Shown here: piece by piece, positions 1 through 8,794 of the stretch
Layout of the letters: each line of letters begins with the position of its first letter
Numbering within the stretch: position 1 is the stretch's first letter
Assembly: GCA_047608075.1 (NCBI GenBank)
Contig: JBLKRX010000004.1
Span: 124,001-188,000, forward strand
Length of the DNA stretch: 64,000 nt
From: Ferdinandcohnia humi_A
GTDB taxonomy: Bacteria; Bacillota; Bacilli; Bacillales; Bacillaceae_L
Direction: 5' to 3'
Position numbers and translations under genes: made by a program
Notes under the pieces: model-generated
Told to the model about the DNA's origin: nothing
Databases searched by the model: none
Seen by the model: only the letters and a program-made list of their open reading frames with translations

Positions 1-190
1 CTCCGTAAGTTGTTCCTGCGAATCCCCAGTTCAAGACGTTATCCATTTCGATATAAGTTAATTCAAGCTCGATAGCAGAAGGAGAAATTAAATCGTGAAC
101 AATAGAGCCTTGTCTTTTATCAACTTCACTCGGAATAGTGTCGAGCATACGTTGTAAAATCTCTTCTTTTATTTGATTCTCAAACGCCAT
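1..190 (-). CDS. xkdT: Baseplate J-like protein (N-terminal part only)
   Basis: The gene starts at 190 and runs off the left edge, so only about 63 N-terminal residues are visible. The residues (start MAFENQIKEEILQRML, then a VDKRQGS stretch) match the usual N-terminus of Baseplate_J/gp47 family proteins (XkdT in PBSX). This family forms the wedge of the contractile-tail baseplate. It follows an XkdS-like gene with a 1-nt gap, as in PBSX-type tail modules. The family call relies on the N-terminus and gene order. Confidence 0.8.
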   Translation of the reverse strand, partial: MAFENQIKEEILQRMLDTIPSEVDKRQGSIVHDLISPSAIELELTYIEMDNVLNWGFAGTTYG

Positions 191-191
191 C

Positions 192-605
192 TTAAATCAC
201 CTCCGATACATTCAGAACAGTTTCGTCTTTTCCTACCACTTCGAAAGAAACGTAGAGCTTATCTTTTTCACGAACAACGCTGAAGTTCCGAACAAGTTCA
301 ATTCTGTCGTCATAAATAAGAGCTTCCGTAATCAAACGCGGAATCTCCGTTTCTAGTAATTCGTTTGAAATGTCTTGACCGATTAAATCCTCAAGCTCGC
401 ACCCATATTGGTCGTCATAAATCAAATATCTGAATCGAGCTGTCTTAATGGCTTTATGAATGAACTGCAAGAGAGCTTCCTCTCCGTCAATCAGCTTTCC
501 TGTGAATTGTCCTGTTGTAAAATCGAAATGATACGTCTTTGAAGATTCAGTTTGAGCAGTTGTTTCTTCAAAACGCTCGTATTCTTGTAAAGGAGAAAGA
601 GCCAT
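192..605 (-). CDS. xkdS: DUF2634 baseplate protein, XkdS-like
   Basis: A 137-residue protein of the DUF2634 (XkdS/gp25-like) type, a small baseplate wedge component. The central part (SKTYHFDFTTGQFTGKLIDG) and the stretch around RYLIYDDQYG are typical of the family. Its ATG overlaps the stop codon of the preceding DUF2577 gene (TAATG), implying translational coupling within the tail operon. Confidence 0.85.
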   Translation of the reverse strand: MALSPLQEYERFEETTAQTESSKTYHFDFTTGQFTGKLIDGEEALLQFIHKAIKTARFRYLIYDDQYGCELEDLIGQDISNELLETEIPRLITEALIYDDRIELVRNFSVVREKDKLYVSFEVVGKDETVLNVSEVI

Positions 606-1051
606 TAGTACATCACCGCCCTATCTAAAACGATATAGAGTTGACCGTTATCGACTGAAGCGACAATTACTCGCTCTCCTGCTTTGAGTTCGTCAAGAAA
701 CTCGATTTCAGCGTCGGTAACAGTTAAATTTCCTTGAATAGTTAAAGAAGTAATATCGTGAGTATGTGGACCCGAACCATTTTGAGTCATGCTATCTATA
801 ACACTCGAAGAAACAAGATTCGAATTCGTTCCTTTTATCGTGAGTCTCCGTTTATGCTTAGTTAAGTGTTGAGCCACAACTAAGTCGTCTTTCTCTAGCT
901 CGACGTTCATGTTGTCAATTTTGATTTTGAGATTTGGAGGAGGAGCTGTAACTGTCGCAAGCTCAACATCAACGTCTTTGTTATATCCAAACTTCTGTAT
1001 GAGCTGAACGAGTTGACTCGCTCCTGTACCGACAAGACGCTCTTCATTCAT
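605..1051 (-). CDS. xkdR: DUF2577 tail protein, XkdR-like
   Basis: A 148-residue protein of the DUF2577 family, found next to DUF2634 in PBSX-like baseplate modules. A strong GAGGAGG ribosome binding site lies about 10 nt before the ATG, inside the end of the upstream gene, and the stop/start overlap is TAATG. The C-terminal half resembles a small OB/beta domain (AGERVIVASVDNGQLYIVLDR), common in hub-associated proteins. The exact structural role is inferred from family and position. Confidence 0.82.
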   Translation of the reverse strand: MNEERLVGTGASQLVQLIQKFGYNKDVDVELATVTAPPPNLKIKIDNMNVELEKDDLVVAQHLTKHKRRLTIKGTNSNLVSSSVIDSMTQNGSGPHTHDITSLTIQGNLTVTDAEIEFLDELKAGERVIVASVDNGQLYIVLDRAVMY

Positions 1052-2052
1052 TACTTACTCTCCTCCTCGTACTCCATTTTCGGTAATTCGTCTGTTGCTG
1101 AAAGATTGAGAGACATTGTGTAAGATCCCTGCGAAAATCTATGTGAATCGGTAGAAACGTAGTAACCACCGATAATATGAGTCATTGATTCTTTCACGTA
1201 AACACCTGTTCCAGCGATTACGTCGTCAATTCCTAGACATTCGAGACTTGCTTCGTCGTCAATCGTTCCTAGCTCTTTCAATAATTGCTTAGCGAGCTGT
1301 TCCATTTGAGACTTTTTCATCTTGGAATCGACGTTCTCAAGGTGTTGCATGAGTCCGAACGATTTAATGAGCTTATCGTTCTTAACTGTCGCAATAACAG
1401 GAGCTTTCTTTTCGTCTCCTCCGATTACTTTGACTTGATTTCGAAGCTCCTCGATATTCTGCGAATAGTTCGCGTCAATGATATTCACTCCGTTTTCGAG
1501 TACCCATTGAACTGTTTGCTCTTTACGAGCGAGTAACTGCAACTTTCCTTCCTTTGAGCAAATAAAAAAGCGTCGACCTGTACTCTTTTGAGTGACAGTC
1601 AACGCAATTATCATCATTTCCCAAAGTGTTTTATCTCGAAGAATGAGCTTAGGGATAACGTATTTTGTATCGTCAATCTTTCCCATTTTGATTCTGAAAT
1701 CATTACATAGACGCTTCACGATTTGAGAAGCAGTCATGTTCTTAAAGATTCGAGTATCTTTGTTCCTCGTGAGATAGATATTTTCATCATAAGCGACAAG
1801 TCTGTGCTGTCCTCTTGCGTTAATATCATCAGCGAAGATTACTCCTCGAAACAGCTCCTTTTTTCCGTTGAAGAAGCGAATCTCTTTTCCTTGTTCTATG
1901 TCAATAGCACGAGTTCTTCCGTTGACTGTATTACTCAAGTCAACTTCTAGCTTTCTCGACGCTTGCATTATATCGCCAGACCACGTTACCGAAGTAACGA
2001 TTTCATCAAGATAGATTTGTTGTTTACCATTGTTATAGAGAACGGAAATCAT
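1051..2052 (-). CDS. xkdQ: XkdQ/YqbQ-like baseplate hub protein
   Basis: A 333-residue protein matching the XkdQ/YqbQ family of contractile-tail hub proteins (gpD-like fold). It lies between the LysM protein (XkdP) and DUF2577, the PBSX order. Features include an early stretch on Ser-Arg-Lys binding loops (SGDIMQASRKLEVDLS) and a C-terminal beta-rich region. Its ATG overlaps the upstream stop by 4 nt (ATGA). The ribosome binding site is weak, consistent with coupled translation. Confidence 0.8.
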   Translation of the reverse strand: MISVLYNNGKQQIYLDEIVTSVTWSGDIMQASRKLEVDLSNTVNGRTRAIDIEQGKEIRFFNGKKELFRGVIFADDINARGQHRLVAYDENIYLTRNKDTRIFKNMTASQIVKRLCNDFRIKMGKIDDTKYVIPKLILRDKTLWEMMIIALTVTQKSTGRRFFICSKEGKLQLLARKEQTVQWVLENGVNIIDANYSQNIEELRNQVKVIGGDEKKAPVIATVKNDKLIKSFGLMQHLENVDSKMKKSQMEQLAKQLLKELGTIDDEASLECLGIDDVIAGTGVYVKESMTHIIGGYYVSTDSHRFSQGSYTMSLNLSATDELPKMEYEEESK

Positions 2053-2723
2053 GAAGGCAACACCAACTTTTGACCTGGTTTAATTAAGTTTGGATTCGCT
2101 CCAATCGTTCCTTTGTTGAGATTATAAATCTCTCGCCATCTGCTTCCGTTTCCTAAGTGTCTTTGAGCAATTTTCCATAATGAATCTCCACGAGCAACAC
2201 TATGAGACTTCGGTTGAACTTTTGTATTAGGGCGAGAATTACTCGCTTTCTTCGCTACCGCTTTAGTTTTAGTCGTTGCTTGTTTCTTCACTTCAATTTT
2301 TCTAAAGTGAATGAACTTATATTCCTTAAGTGATACCGTAAAGTAAATATCTCCTGGGTTTCCTCCCTTTTCTTCGTAGCTGAAGTCTCGAATCGTTACT
2401 GCGTAGTTGATAGGAGTTCCTGTAATCGTTAAACGAATTGGTCGACGTGTTTTCAACCAACGCTCAATCGTTTTAACAGCTTCCCAAGGTTTAGGAATAT
2501 CTGCATATTCACAATAGCCAGCGTTATAGTCACGAGGAAAGAAAGAGGAGAACGAGAATTCTTTTAGCTTCTCGTCTCCGATTACTGTATATTCCCCTAA
2601 TTTAGTAACGTCAATATCTTCGTAGCCATGAGAAGCAGTAACAGAAATCGAAGGAGGATTTACAGGAAGTCTCAAGCGTTCAGCTCCATTGTTATAAGAC
2701 AACCAAAACTGTAAATTAGACAT
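2049..2723 (-). CDS. xkdP: LysM-domain tail protein, XkdP-like
   Basis: A 224-residue protein with a XkdP/gp53-like N-terminal domain and a C-terminal LysM domain at about residues 172-222. LysM hallmarks are HSVARGDSLWKIAQRHLG followed by NPNLIKPGQKLVLP. In contractile tails this protein joins hub and tube, and the LysM contacts the tube or peptidoglycan. The start overlaps the 3' end of the tape measure gene by 8 nt. A Lys/Ala-rich linker (residues about 145-168) separates the domains. Confidence 0.88.
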   Translation of the reverse strand: MSNLQFWLSYNNGAERLRLPVNPPSISVTASHGYEDIDVTKLGEYTVIGDEKLKEFSFSSFFPRDYNAGYCEYADIPKPWEAVKTIERWLKTRRPIRLTITGTPINYAVTIRDFSYEEKGGNPGDIYFTVSLKEYKFIHFRKIEVKKQATTKTKAVAKKASNSRPNTKVQPKSHSVARGDSLWKIAQRHLGNGSRWREIYNLNKGTIGANPNLIKPGQKLVLPS

Positions 2724-4728
2724 TTGCCATCAACGCTCCTGCTCTTGAAATTTCTTTCGCTAACGCTTTAGCGATTTTCTCAATATCTGCTTCCTCTCGT
2801 ACCACGATTGTTTCAGCTAACTTCGCAATATTGACGCTTCGGCTTCCGCTTGTGTACTCCTTATTCTCTTCAGGCGTTAAAACTCGTTCTCCTTTGTGGA
2901 GTGTCGCTTGATAACCATTGTACGGGACATAGCTCAATCCGCTTGCGTGAGACTTTCCTTTCTTAGACTCGACTTGAATCAGTCCGTCTCCTCCAAGCCA
3001 CTTAGGTAATCCGATATTGAAGTCAAGATTTTTGATTTGGTCGAACTTCGCTTTGAAGTCGTTAATCATTTCAATTACCCATTGAATCTTATCGCCTACC
3101 CATCGGAATCCATCTTTGATTTTATCGAAGAAAGGTGAAGCTGTTTCCCAAGCTCCTTTTACGAATCCTCCGAATTTATTCAGGAGTGGCTCGGCAATCG
3201 AACTGATACATTCTTTGATTATGTGACCGATAGCTCCGAAAGCAGTCTTAATCAAGCTAAGGATTGGACTTATCACACTCCAAAGAGTAGTAATTACAGT
3301 TGATAAAACTGTGAACAAAGGAGCTGCCACGTTATTAACTAAGAAACTAATTACAGAAGCGACTCCGTTAATCAGCGACATGATTCCGTTGAAGATTGGT
3401 TTAACGATATTCCATACGACAGTTAAAGCGATCCCTATAACAGGGAGCAACGGTTTTACAACTCCATTTATTAAGCCTGTCAATGTATTAGCGACTTTTT
3501 GAATAAGAGGAGCAATAGCGTTAAAAACAGTAGTCCAAATGTCTTGAATGATAGGGAACGCAACTTGAACAGCTTGAACAATCGCGTCGATTGCAGAACC
3601 TAACGCATTAAAGACAGCCCCGATAACGGGTTTATACTTATTGAAGTTCTCGCTCATATTAGTCCAACGAGCTTGAACTATACTTACCATTGAAGTAATT
3701 CCGTTTTTAATAGATTCAATGACTCCTTGAAATTCTTCTGTCTTGATTAAGCTCTTAATTCCTTTAGAAATAGGAGTAAGAACTGTTGAAGCAACTGCTT
3801 TTACTTGTTGTAGCACTCCGAAGAGCTTAACGCTCCAATCAACAGCATTAGCCAAGAAGTTTGATACTCCCTTGAAGAATCCGTCAGCTCCTCCACTTTC
3901 AAGCCAGTTTCCGATTTTCTCAAGAGTTGGCTTCATTCGTTCGAGAGCTTCCATTCCTGCGTCAGCGAGTTTTCCTTGAATAGTACCAGTGATTTGAGAC
4001 ATTAAACCTTTACCACTTTCAGCGAGCTTTTTCGCTCCTCCGTCGAAAGTTTTCGCAACTTCCGTATTCATGATTTGGAAAGCTCCTTTTACAACGTCTC
4101 CTCCACCAGCTTTCTTCATTTCTTCAGCAGAAATCTTGAATCCGAATTCCTTCATACGTTCAGTTTCACCGACTGCCATATCAGCGAGAGCTTCCATAGC
4201 TTGCTCAAGTGTCTTTGCTGGATTAAGTGCTGCCATGTCTTGAGCGATTTTCAACATTTGTTCAGCTTGCTTTATGTCTCCTCCTGCTACTTGAAGAGAA
4301 CGTCTACCTGCTGAAATAACTTCGTTCTGCTCGAATGGAGTCTCAATAGCGTTCTTACGAAGATATTCCATGTAATCTTGAGCAGCCTTCTTCGCTTCTT
4401 CAGCTCCTCGCGTCAATCCCATGAAGTGTTCCATTGAAATCATTTCTTGTTCAAGACGCATAGCTCCGCCTATCGTTGACTCGACTCCTTTATAAGCAGT
4501 TGCAAGTCCTCCGACAGCAGCCGTCAACGCTGTAACTTTCGCAATCGCTCCGCTTGCTCCTGTTGTGATCCCTGCGAAAGCTCCTGCTCCGACTCCTCGA
4601 ATTTGAGAAAGAGAGCTACTTGCTTGCTCTGTCTGATTTCTCATTTTCGAAATGCTCTCTGTCGCTTTCTTAATCTTGTCGGTCATTTGGTCTTTCAAGC
4701 GAAGGACAGCAGTTAAATCATAAGCCAT
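2716..4728 (-). CDS. Tail tape measure protein
   Basis: A 670-residue protein with the expected architecture: a polar coiled N-terminus, an Ala/Gly-rich region near residues 50-80, and a long hydrophobic middle (about 290-520) with repeated Trp/Val/Ile segments predicted to insert in the membrane during DNA ejection. It lies between the tail chaperone genes and the LysM hub protein, where tape measures always sit. It is short for a contractile phage, suggesting a fairly short tail. The start codon is immediately downstream of the chaperone extension stop. Confidence 0.9.
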   Translation of the reverse strand: MAYDLTAVLRLKDQMTDKIKKATESISKMRNQTEQASSSLSQIRGVGAGAFAGITTGASGAIAKVTALTAAVGGLATAYKGVESTIGGAMRLEQEMISMEHFMGLTRGAEEAKKAAQDYMEYLRKNAIETPFEQNEVISAGRRSLQVAGGDIKQAEQMLKIAQDMAALNPAKTLEQAMEALADMAVGETERMKEFGFKISAEEMKKAGGGDVVKGAFQIMNTEVAKTFDGGAKKLAESGKGLMSQITGTIQGKLADAGMEALERMKPTLEKIGNWLESGGADGFFKGVSNFLANAVDWSVKLFGVLQQVKAVASTVLTPISKGIKSLIKTEEFQGVIESIKNGITSMVSIVQARWTNMSENFNKYKPVIGAVFNALGSAIDAIVQAVQVAFPIIQDIWTTVFNAIAPLIQKVANTLTGLINGVVKPLLPVIGIALTVVWNIVKPIFNGIMSLINGVASVISFLVNNVAAPLFTVLSTVITTLWSVISPILSLIKTAFGAIGHIIKECISSIAEPLLNKFGGFVKGAWETASPFFDKIKDGFRWVGDKIQWVIEMINDFKAKFDQIKNLDFNIGLPKWLGGDGLIQVESKKGKSHASGLSYVPYNGYQATLHKGERVLTPEENKEYTSGSRSVNIAKLAETIVVREEADIEKIAKALAKEISRAGALMANV

Positions 4729-4730
4729 TA

Positions 4731-4929
4731 CTATTTCCCTCCTCTCGCTCTTTGTCTTTCGAGCTTCTTACGCTCCTTTTCTTCTTCTTCGAGTTGCAAC
4801 ATCATTGAAGCGTACATGAGACGCTTTGCTCCTTCGGGAGCGTTATATACTTCATGCGGTGGTATATGGTGACGTTGGAAAATGACGTGCAAGAGGAAGG
4901 CTTCTCCACCGCTTTTGATTAGTTTTTTA
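4731..4929 (-). CDS. -1 frameshift extension of the tail chaperone (T part)
   Basis: Reading from the slippery heptamer at 4922-4928 (A AAA AAC on the minus strand) in the -1 frame gives an open extension of about 65 codons ending at TAG 4731-4733, just before the tape measure ATG at 4728. The extension contains HHIPPHEVYNAPEGAKRL and a charged LEEEEKERKKLE helix, typical of the C-terminal part of chaperone fusion proteins in PBSX-like and lambda-like phages. It has no start codon or ribosome binding site of its own. The fused product would span 4731-5323. Confidence 0.82.
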
Positions 4930-5323
4930 GTTCCTCCTCCTTGTCGTCAGCAAAACCACTAATATCCATGATTTCAGTCGTCAATTTCGCGATTTCTCCT
5001 GCGAGCAAACGCTTTTGAATAACATCAGAAGGGTCATGAGTTCCGTACTTATCAAGTAATTGTGAGTCTGCCCAGTTAGGAACGACACACGCTTTTTGAA
5101 TGATTAAAGCTCCGAATTTTTCTTCGTCTAGCTCCTTACCATTCTTTGTTGGATAAGTAGCTTGTTCGCGAATACGATTGATTACTTTTCCATCAATAGC
5201 TCGAATTCTGAAATGAACATTGAAACGCTTCATGAACACGTCTTTTTCGGGTGTATCTTCAACGTCAAGTAACGCTCTCAAAACATCTTCTTGATTTGTA
5301 ACTTTCGTTGTTTTAGCTGCCAT
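4919..5323 (-). CDS. Tail assembly chaperone (G-like), XkdN-like
   Basis: A 134-residue protein between the tube and tape measure genes, the invariable place of the tail assembly chaperone. It has a strong GGAGG 11 nt before the ATG. The last codons before the stop are CTA AAA AAC TAA, so the reading frame ends on the classic slippery heptamer A AAA AAC. This sets up production of a longer chaperone by -1 frameshifting (see next entry). The family is XkdN/DUF-type phage chaperones by position and acidic, helical composition. Confidence 0.85.
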   Translation of the reverse strand: MAAKTTKVTNQEDVLRALLDVEDTPEKDVFMKRFNVHFRIRAIDGKVINRIREQATYPTKNGKELDEEKFGALIIQKACVVPNWADSQLLDKYGTHDPSDVIQKRLLAGEIAKLTTEIMDISGFADDKEEELKN

Positions 5324-5361
5324 ATTAAATCAAACCTCCGAATGATTTTCTCTGTTTATAT

Positions 5362-5390
5362 AAAAACAAAGGGAGCATATTTCAGCTCCC
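5362..5390 (-). terminator. Intrinsic terminator after tube gene
   Basis: Arms GGGAGC (5371-5376) and GCTCCC (5385-5390) with an 8-nt loop, followed on the minus strand by a U-rich tract. It sits between the tube gene and the chaperone and probably reduces readthrough from the abundant tube and sheath transcript. Confidence 0.7.
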
Positions 5391-5407
5391 GATTATTCGA
5401 TATTCGA

Positions 5408-5845
5408 TTATGCTTCGTGAACAGGGTCAAGCAACTCGTAGCCTGTGAACGTGAAAGGAAGCTCCTCTTCAACAAGAGAACCAACTTCGTAGTTAATTAA
5501 CGGAATTTGGTCGAACTGAACTCCTTTCAAACGAACACGATATGCACCGAACGCTTCTGGGTCGTCGAGCTTCAGAATCAATTCAGTTACGAAAGCTCCT
5601 TTTCTATCGTCAGCAATTTGTCCGATAGCTTCCATAAGTTCAGTCGTTACTTTGTACCCTGTAATTGTTCCGCTTCCTGTTAAGGAAGTAACTTTATGAG
5701 CAATCCAACGAGTACCAGCACGAGTGACTTCTTCCTTGTTGATTTCAACAGTAGCTTCAGCAGAAGTGATATTTGTTAACCACTTTCCGTCGTGCCACAC
5801 TTCACCATACGTACCATTTATAACTCTAGTAGCGTCAAGAGCCAT
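5408..5845 (-). CDS. xkdM: Phage tail tube protein, XkdM-like
   Basis: A 145-residue protein of the XkdM/DUF2001 tube family. The start (MALDATRVINGTYGEVWHDG) and the KVTSLTGSGTITGYKVT stretch are characteristic. It forms the inner tube of the contractile tail and directly follows the sheath gene in transcription order. An AAGGAGG ribosome binding site lies 8 nt before the ATG. A terminator follows. Confidence 0.92.
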   Translation of the reverse strand: MALDATRVINGTYGEVWHDGKWLTNITSAEATVEINKEEVTRAGTRWIAHKVTSLTGSGTITGYKVTTELMEAIGQIADDRKGAFVTELILKLDDPEAFGAYRVRLKGVQFDQIPLINYEVGSLVEEELPFTFTGYELLDPVHEA

Positions 5846-5858
5846 TTAGTTTACCTCC

Positions 5859-6923
5859 TTACACTTGGATTGTTAAGTAAATCTCTTCCATGCTGTCTAC
5901 TTCAGTAACTTTGATGAAGAGATATACTTTGTCTCCGATAGATTCAAAGTTCGGGTCTAAGTCAACGACGATTTCATTCGTAACGACATTCGCAACTGCT
6001 AAACGCTCAAGATAGGCTTTGATAGCACTAATAAGAGCTTTTTGTCCGTCAACATTGTTGTCGATTTTTCCAATGTAAGAATCGGCAGCAGTTTTCGTAA
6101 TATCTGTGCTGATAGCTTGACGAGCACGAATTGTACGGATTTTCTTCTTATCAGTACAAATGCCTCGCTCAATTTTGACTTTTTCTCCGTCATGAACAAG
6201 TACAAGGGATCCCTTCGTGAGAGCTTCCTTGATTTGAGCGTTTGTCATACGCTTAGTCACGTCGTCAACGCGAATTTGAGCGTAAGTGATAGATTTATTG
6301 ATTGGAGTTCCTGCGATTAGTCCTGCGATATAAGGAGAAAATTGAGCAGAAGATAAAGGCTCTCCGTTCAAAATAACTCCGTTAATTAAGTTGACTGCGT
6401 ACTCTTCAGCAAGACGAATAGAACGAGCATTACCAACAGCAGGGTCTAAGTCAGCAGTCGCATTTCCTCCGAAAACAACCATGAAGTGTTTACCTTCAGA
6501 CTTGTTTCGAATCGCCCAAGTAAGTGCTTTATCTTGAGCCGCGTCTGCAACTTCTCCGTCAAAGACAAATACGTTGAATGGTCGAGTATCTAACTCGTCA
6601 AACGCTTCAGTATAAGCAGTATCTTCAGTAACAGTTGTTCCGTCGATTACAGGAAGCGTATAAACAAGAACTTCCTTCGCTCCTCCTTGAAGAGCTAGTT
6701 TGATAGATTTGATATTGTCTGCTCCGAATAAGTCAACAGCTTGCTTTTCGGATTCAATCAAGTGAAATTCTTTAGCTGAAACATTTGCTCCGTAGTTTTT
6801 AAGAGCAATCGCAACAACTCCGCGAGCACCGCCTTGAATTTGAGCAACAGCAGCCGAAACGAAGTTGATATACAAACCTGGGCGAACTTTAGATTCAGTT
6901 GGAGTCCAGTTTCCACCAGCCAT
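5859..6923 (-). CDS. xkdK: Contractile tail sheath protein, XkdK-like
   Basis: A 354-residue phage sheath protein. The N-terminus (GGNWTPTESKVRPGLYINF) is the standard sheath opening, and the C-terminal domain that interlocks subunits ends in VDSMEEIYLTIQV. Its presence establishes that the virion is a myovirus type. GGAGG precedes the ATG. Length is shorter than PBSX XkdK (about 466 residues) but fits the compact sheath subfamily. Confidence 0.93.
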   Translation of the reverse strand: MAGGNWTPTESKVRPGLYINFVSAAVAQIQGGARGVVAIALKNYGANVSAKEFHLIESEKQAVDLFGADNIKSIKLALQGGAKEVLVYTLPVIDGTTVTEDTAYTEAFDELDTRPFNVFVFDGEVADAAQDKALTWAIRNKSEGKHFMVVFGGNATADLDPAVGNARSIRLAEEYAVNLINGVILNGEPLSSAQFSPYIAGLIAGTPINKSITYAQIRVDDVTKRMTNAQIKEALTKGSLVLVHDGEKVKIERGICTDKKKIRTIRARQAISTDITKTAADSYIGKIDNNVDGQKALISAIKAYLERLAVANVVTNEIVVDLDPNFESIGDKVYLFIKVTEVDSMEEIYLTIQV

Positions 6924-6935
6924 GAATCAAACCTC

Positions 6936-7379
6936 CTATTCGATACGAGAATTAACTTGCATGATTTTTTCGTAAGTCTCTTGGTCGCGAGCTTCACGAA
7001 CTTGAACTGAAAGAACGCCAGTGATTGCGTTCAATTCGCTTTCTGTTTCAAATGGTTGAGAAAAAGAAAAAGACTCGATTCGCATATAACGAAGTGAGTC
7101 CTTAATTGGAATGACTATTCTTTTGTTCAAAGACATTCTTGAGAGTGAGTCCATCTTTCGAAGAACTTCTTGTATATCGCTATTGAAATAGACAACTTGG
7201 AAGTTTCGCTCGATAACTGTATGAAATCGAGTCTCTGATTCTCTGCGTTCGTTCTGAAATCGAACAACAAAAGAGTCGGAAGAAGGTTGAAGTGGTACGT
7301 TCTGTTTAAGAATGTTTGAAGAAGGAAACAACGCTTGAACAAAGTCAGAAACAGAAATCAATCCTTCGACTAACGACAT
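6936..7379 (-). CDS. Tail terminator/completion-like protein (XkdJ/YqbJ position)
   Basis: A 147-residue protein immediately upstream of the sheath gene, where YqbJ/XkdJ-type tail completion proteins sit. It contains a mixed alpha/beta pattern with an internal LRYMRIESFSFSQPF strand pair. The function is assigned by synteny; sequence support alone is moderate. Confidence 0.6.
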   Translation of the reverse strand: MSLVEGLISVSDFVQALFPSSNILKQNVPLQPSSDSFVVRFQNERRESETRFHTVIERNFQVVYFNSDIQEVLRKMDSLSRMSLNKRIVIPIKDSLRYMRIESFSFSQPFETESELNAITGVLSVQVREARDQETYEKIMQVNSRIE

Positions 7380-7382
7380 TCA

Positions 7383-7802
7383 TTACCACCCCTCTCCGCG
7401 AAGTTCATTTTGAATTTGACTCTCGATATGTCTAAGCCATCTGTCCTCGTTGTCCTCAAGTGGTTTATCCAAGAACTTTGCAATCGTTCCTTGAGTTGTT
7501 GGATTCTTGATTTCGCCTTTAACGTCATGAATATAGTAAGCGTAATTAAATCTGGGCCATTTCTTTGACTTCTCATAGACGTTGGCACTAACTGTTGCAA
7601 CGAGATTTTCCTTATCGACTTTCTTTGCTATGTTGTCTCTCAATCGACTTGTTTTTAATGGAGCTAAGTCTCTCGATTCAACTCTCCATAAATCCGCTAC
7701 ATCATCAAGACCTCGACCTGCTCCTCGCTTAATCGCGTCAGCAGAATCAATCAAGTCCTCTATGAAATCGTCTAAGTTAATCTCGAAATCTCGACGACTC
7801 AT
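7383..7802 (-). CDS. HK97 gp10/XkdI-like head-tail joining protein
   Basis: A 139-residue protein in the position of XkdI/HK97-gp10-like proteins. It starts with an amphipathic helix (FEINLDDFIEDLIDSADAIK), then RDLAPLKTSRLRDNI, the region usually seen in this family, and a central YAYYIHDVKG segment. It overlaps the upstream adaptor gene by 4 nt. GGAGG precedes the ATG. Predicted to act at the neck. Confidence 0.7.
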   Translation of the reverse strand: MSRRDFEINLDDFIEDLIDSADAIKRGAGRGLDDVADLWRVESRDLAPLKTSRLRDNIAKKVDKENLVATVSANVYEKSKKWPRFNYAYYIHDVKGEIKNPTTQGTIAKFLDKPLEDNEDRWLRHIESQIQNELRGEGW

Positions 7803-8113
7803 AGATATACCTCCGTTAGAAGAGCTTTTCCTCCAAAGTCACGAATGACGTTAATCTTTGCAGGCTTTCGACTTGTCTTGATTCCAAGCTCATTGACGAA
7901 GATAACTGTATCGTCATAGTCAATATCAACGAGCTTATCGAGTAAGATTTTGAGAGTTGTCGTAGCTTCTTCTCCTGCTTCGTTCTTGACGACATTCAGC
8001 TTCTCTTCAACTCGACACTTATACGAGACAGGAACGCTAGGGATCGTTCTTCCCCAATCGTCTGTCGTGCTTTTAACGACTTCGATTGTTTGCTTCATTG
8101 GAACGAGTGCCAT
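7799..8113 (-). CDS. Head-tail adaptor protein (XkdH-like)
   Basis: A 104-residue beta-rich protein between the DUF3199-type connector and the gp10-like protein. It has the KQTIEVVKSTTDDWGR opening typical of small head closure/adaptor proteins. Synteny with XkdH/YqbH supports a stopper role; the family match by sequence is moderate. Confidence 0.62.
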   Translation of the reverse strand: MALVPMKQTIEVVKSTTDDWGRTIPSVPVSYKCRVEEKLNVVKNEAGEEATTTLKILLDKLVDIDYDDTVIFVNELGIKTSRKPAKINVIRDFGGKALLTEVYL

Positions 8114-8114
8114 A

Positions 8115-8468
8115 TTACAACACCGTTCTTCCTACTCGTCTCCCAACGATTAAAACCACTTCGGGAGCGATAAAATCTGCTTGTCGAGCGAGAGTAACAG
8201 TAATGCCTGAAACTGAAACAGAACGAACTCCTTGCTCTGCTTTTCGAACAGCGTCGTCAAGTCGAAGTAACCAAAGAGCTTGAAGATAAATCGCTTCGTC
8301 GGGAAGTGGCTTACTCACTTCGTTATAAGTTTTATAAATCCGATAGAGCTGTTTCTTCGCGTTATTCAACGCTCTTTGTTTCGTAGCTTCATCAGCAGTA
8401 ACCCACTCTTCGTTATGAAGGACATTTTCGTTAAAATAAATATCAGCGTTGGCGACTGTTACTGCCAT
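8115..8468 (-). CDS. Head-tail connector, DUF3199/YqbG-like
   Basis: A 117-residue, mostly helical protein of the gp6/gp15-like connector type that follows the capsid gene in PBSX-like phages. Characteristic early stretch: ATKQRALNNAKKQLYRIYK, followed by LQALWLLRLDD. GAGGTG is 9 nt before the ATG. Predicted to extend the portal ring. Confidence 0.72.
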   Translation of the reverse strand: MAVTVANADIYFNENVLHNEEWVTADEATKQRALNNAKKQLYRIYKTYNEVSKPLPDEAIYLQALWLLRLDDAVRKAEQGVRSVSVSGITVTLARQADFIAPEVVLIVGRRVGRTVL

Positions 8469-8485
8469 TGTCTAGTCACCTCGCT

Positions 8486-8704
8486 TTATTTGCGTTTAGT
8501 AGGAGCTTTCTTTTCCTCTGCCGTTTCCTTTTCAACTTTAACTTCAGCTTTAGCTTTCATTTCTTCAGCTTCATATCCGTAGTTGTGAACAAGAACTTTG
8601 ACTTTCACTTCATCTTCAACGATTGCTTCTCCGTTCACGAAAGCAACGCCTTCAGTAATTCCGTTGTAAAGTTTGTTCTTAGTAGTTACTTTGAATTTTT
8701 TCAA
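8486..8704 (-). CDS. Small basic head-region protein, unknown
   Basis: About 72 residues starting at TTG 8704, chosen because AAGG lies 9 nt upstream; an in-frame GTG at 8713 is too close to it. The N-terminus is a small beta segment (KKFKVTTKNKLYNG) and the C-terminus is a Lys/Glu/Ala-rich tail ending in KKAPTKRK. Small proteins at this position sometimes act as head fibres or connector helpers. No family recognised. Confidence 0.6.
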   Translation of the reverse strand: MKKFKVTTKNKLYNGITEGVAFVNGEAIVEDEVKVKVLVHNYGYEAEEMKAKAEVKVEKETAEEKKAPTKRK

Positions 8705-8741
8705 TTTAATCACCCTTCCGCTTTGTTAATCCTTCCGAATA

Positions 8742-8780
8742 CAAAAATAAAGACGTGGCAGAATCGAGTTCTACCACGTC
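8742..8780 (-). terminator. Terminator after the capsid gene
   Basis: Arms at 8752-8763 and 8769-8780 (11 of 12 paired, GACGTGG/CCACGTC) with a 5-nt loop, followed on the minus strand by a U-rich tract. It lies just after the capsid stop. Confidence 0.8.
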
Positions 8781-8794
8781 GTCATTCAATTAGA

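Noticed and set aside
1285..1950. Plus-strand ORFs opposite the baseplate hub gene
   Set aside because: They are mirror frames of the XkdQ-like gene with no start signals; the codon pattern belongs to the minus strand.
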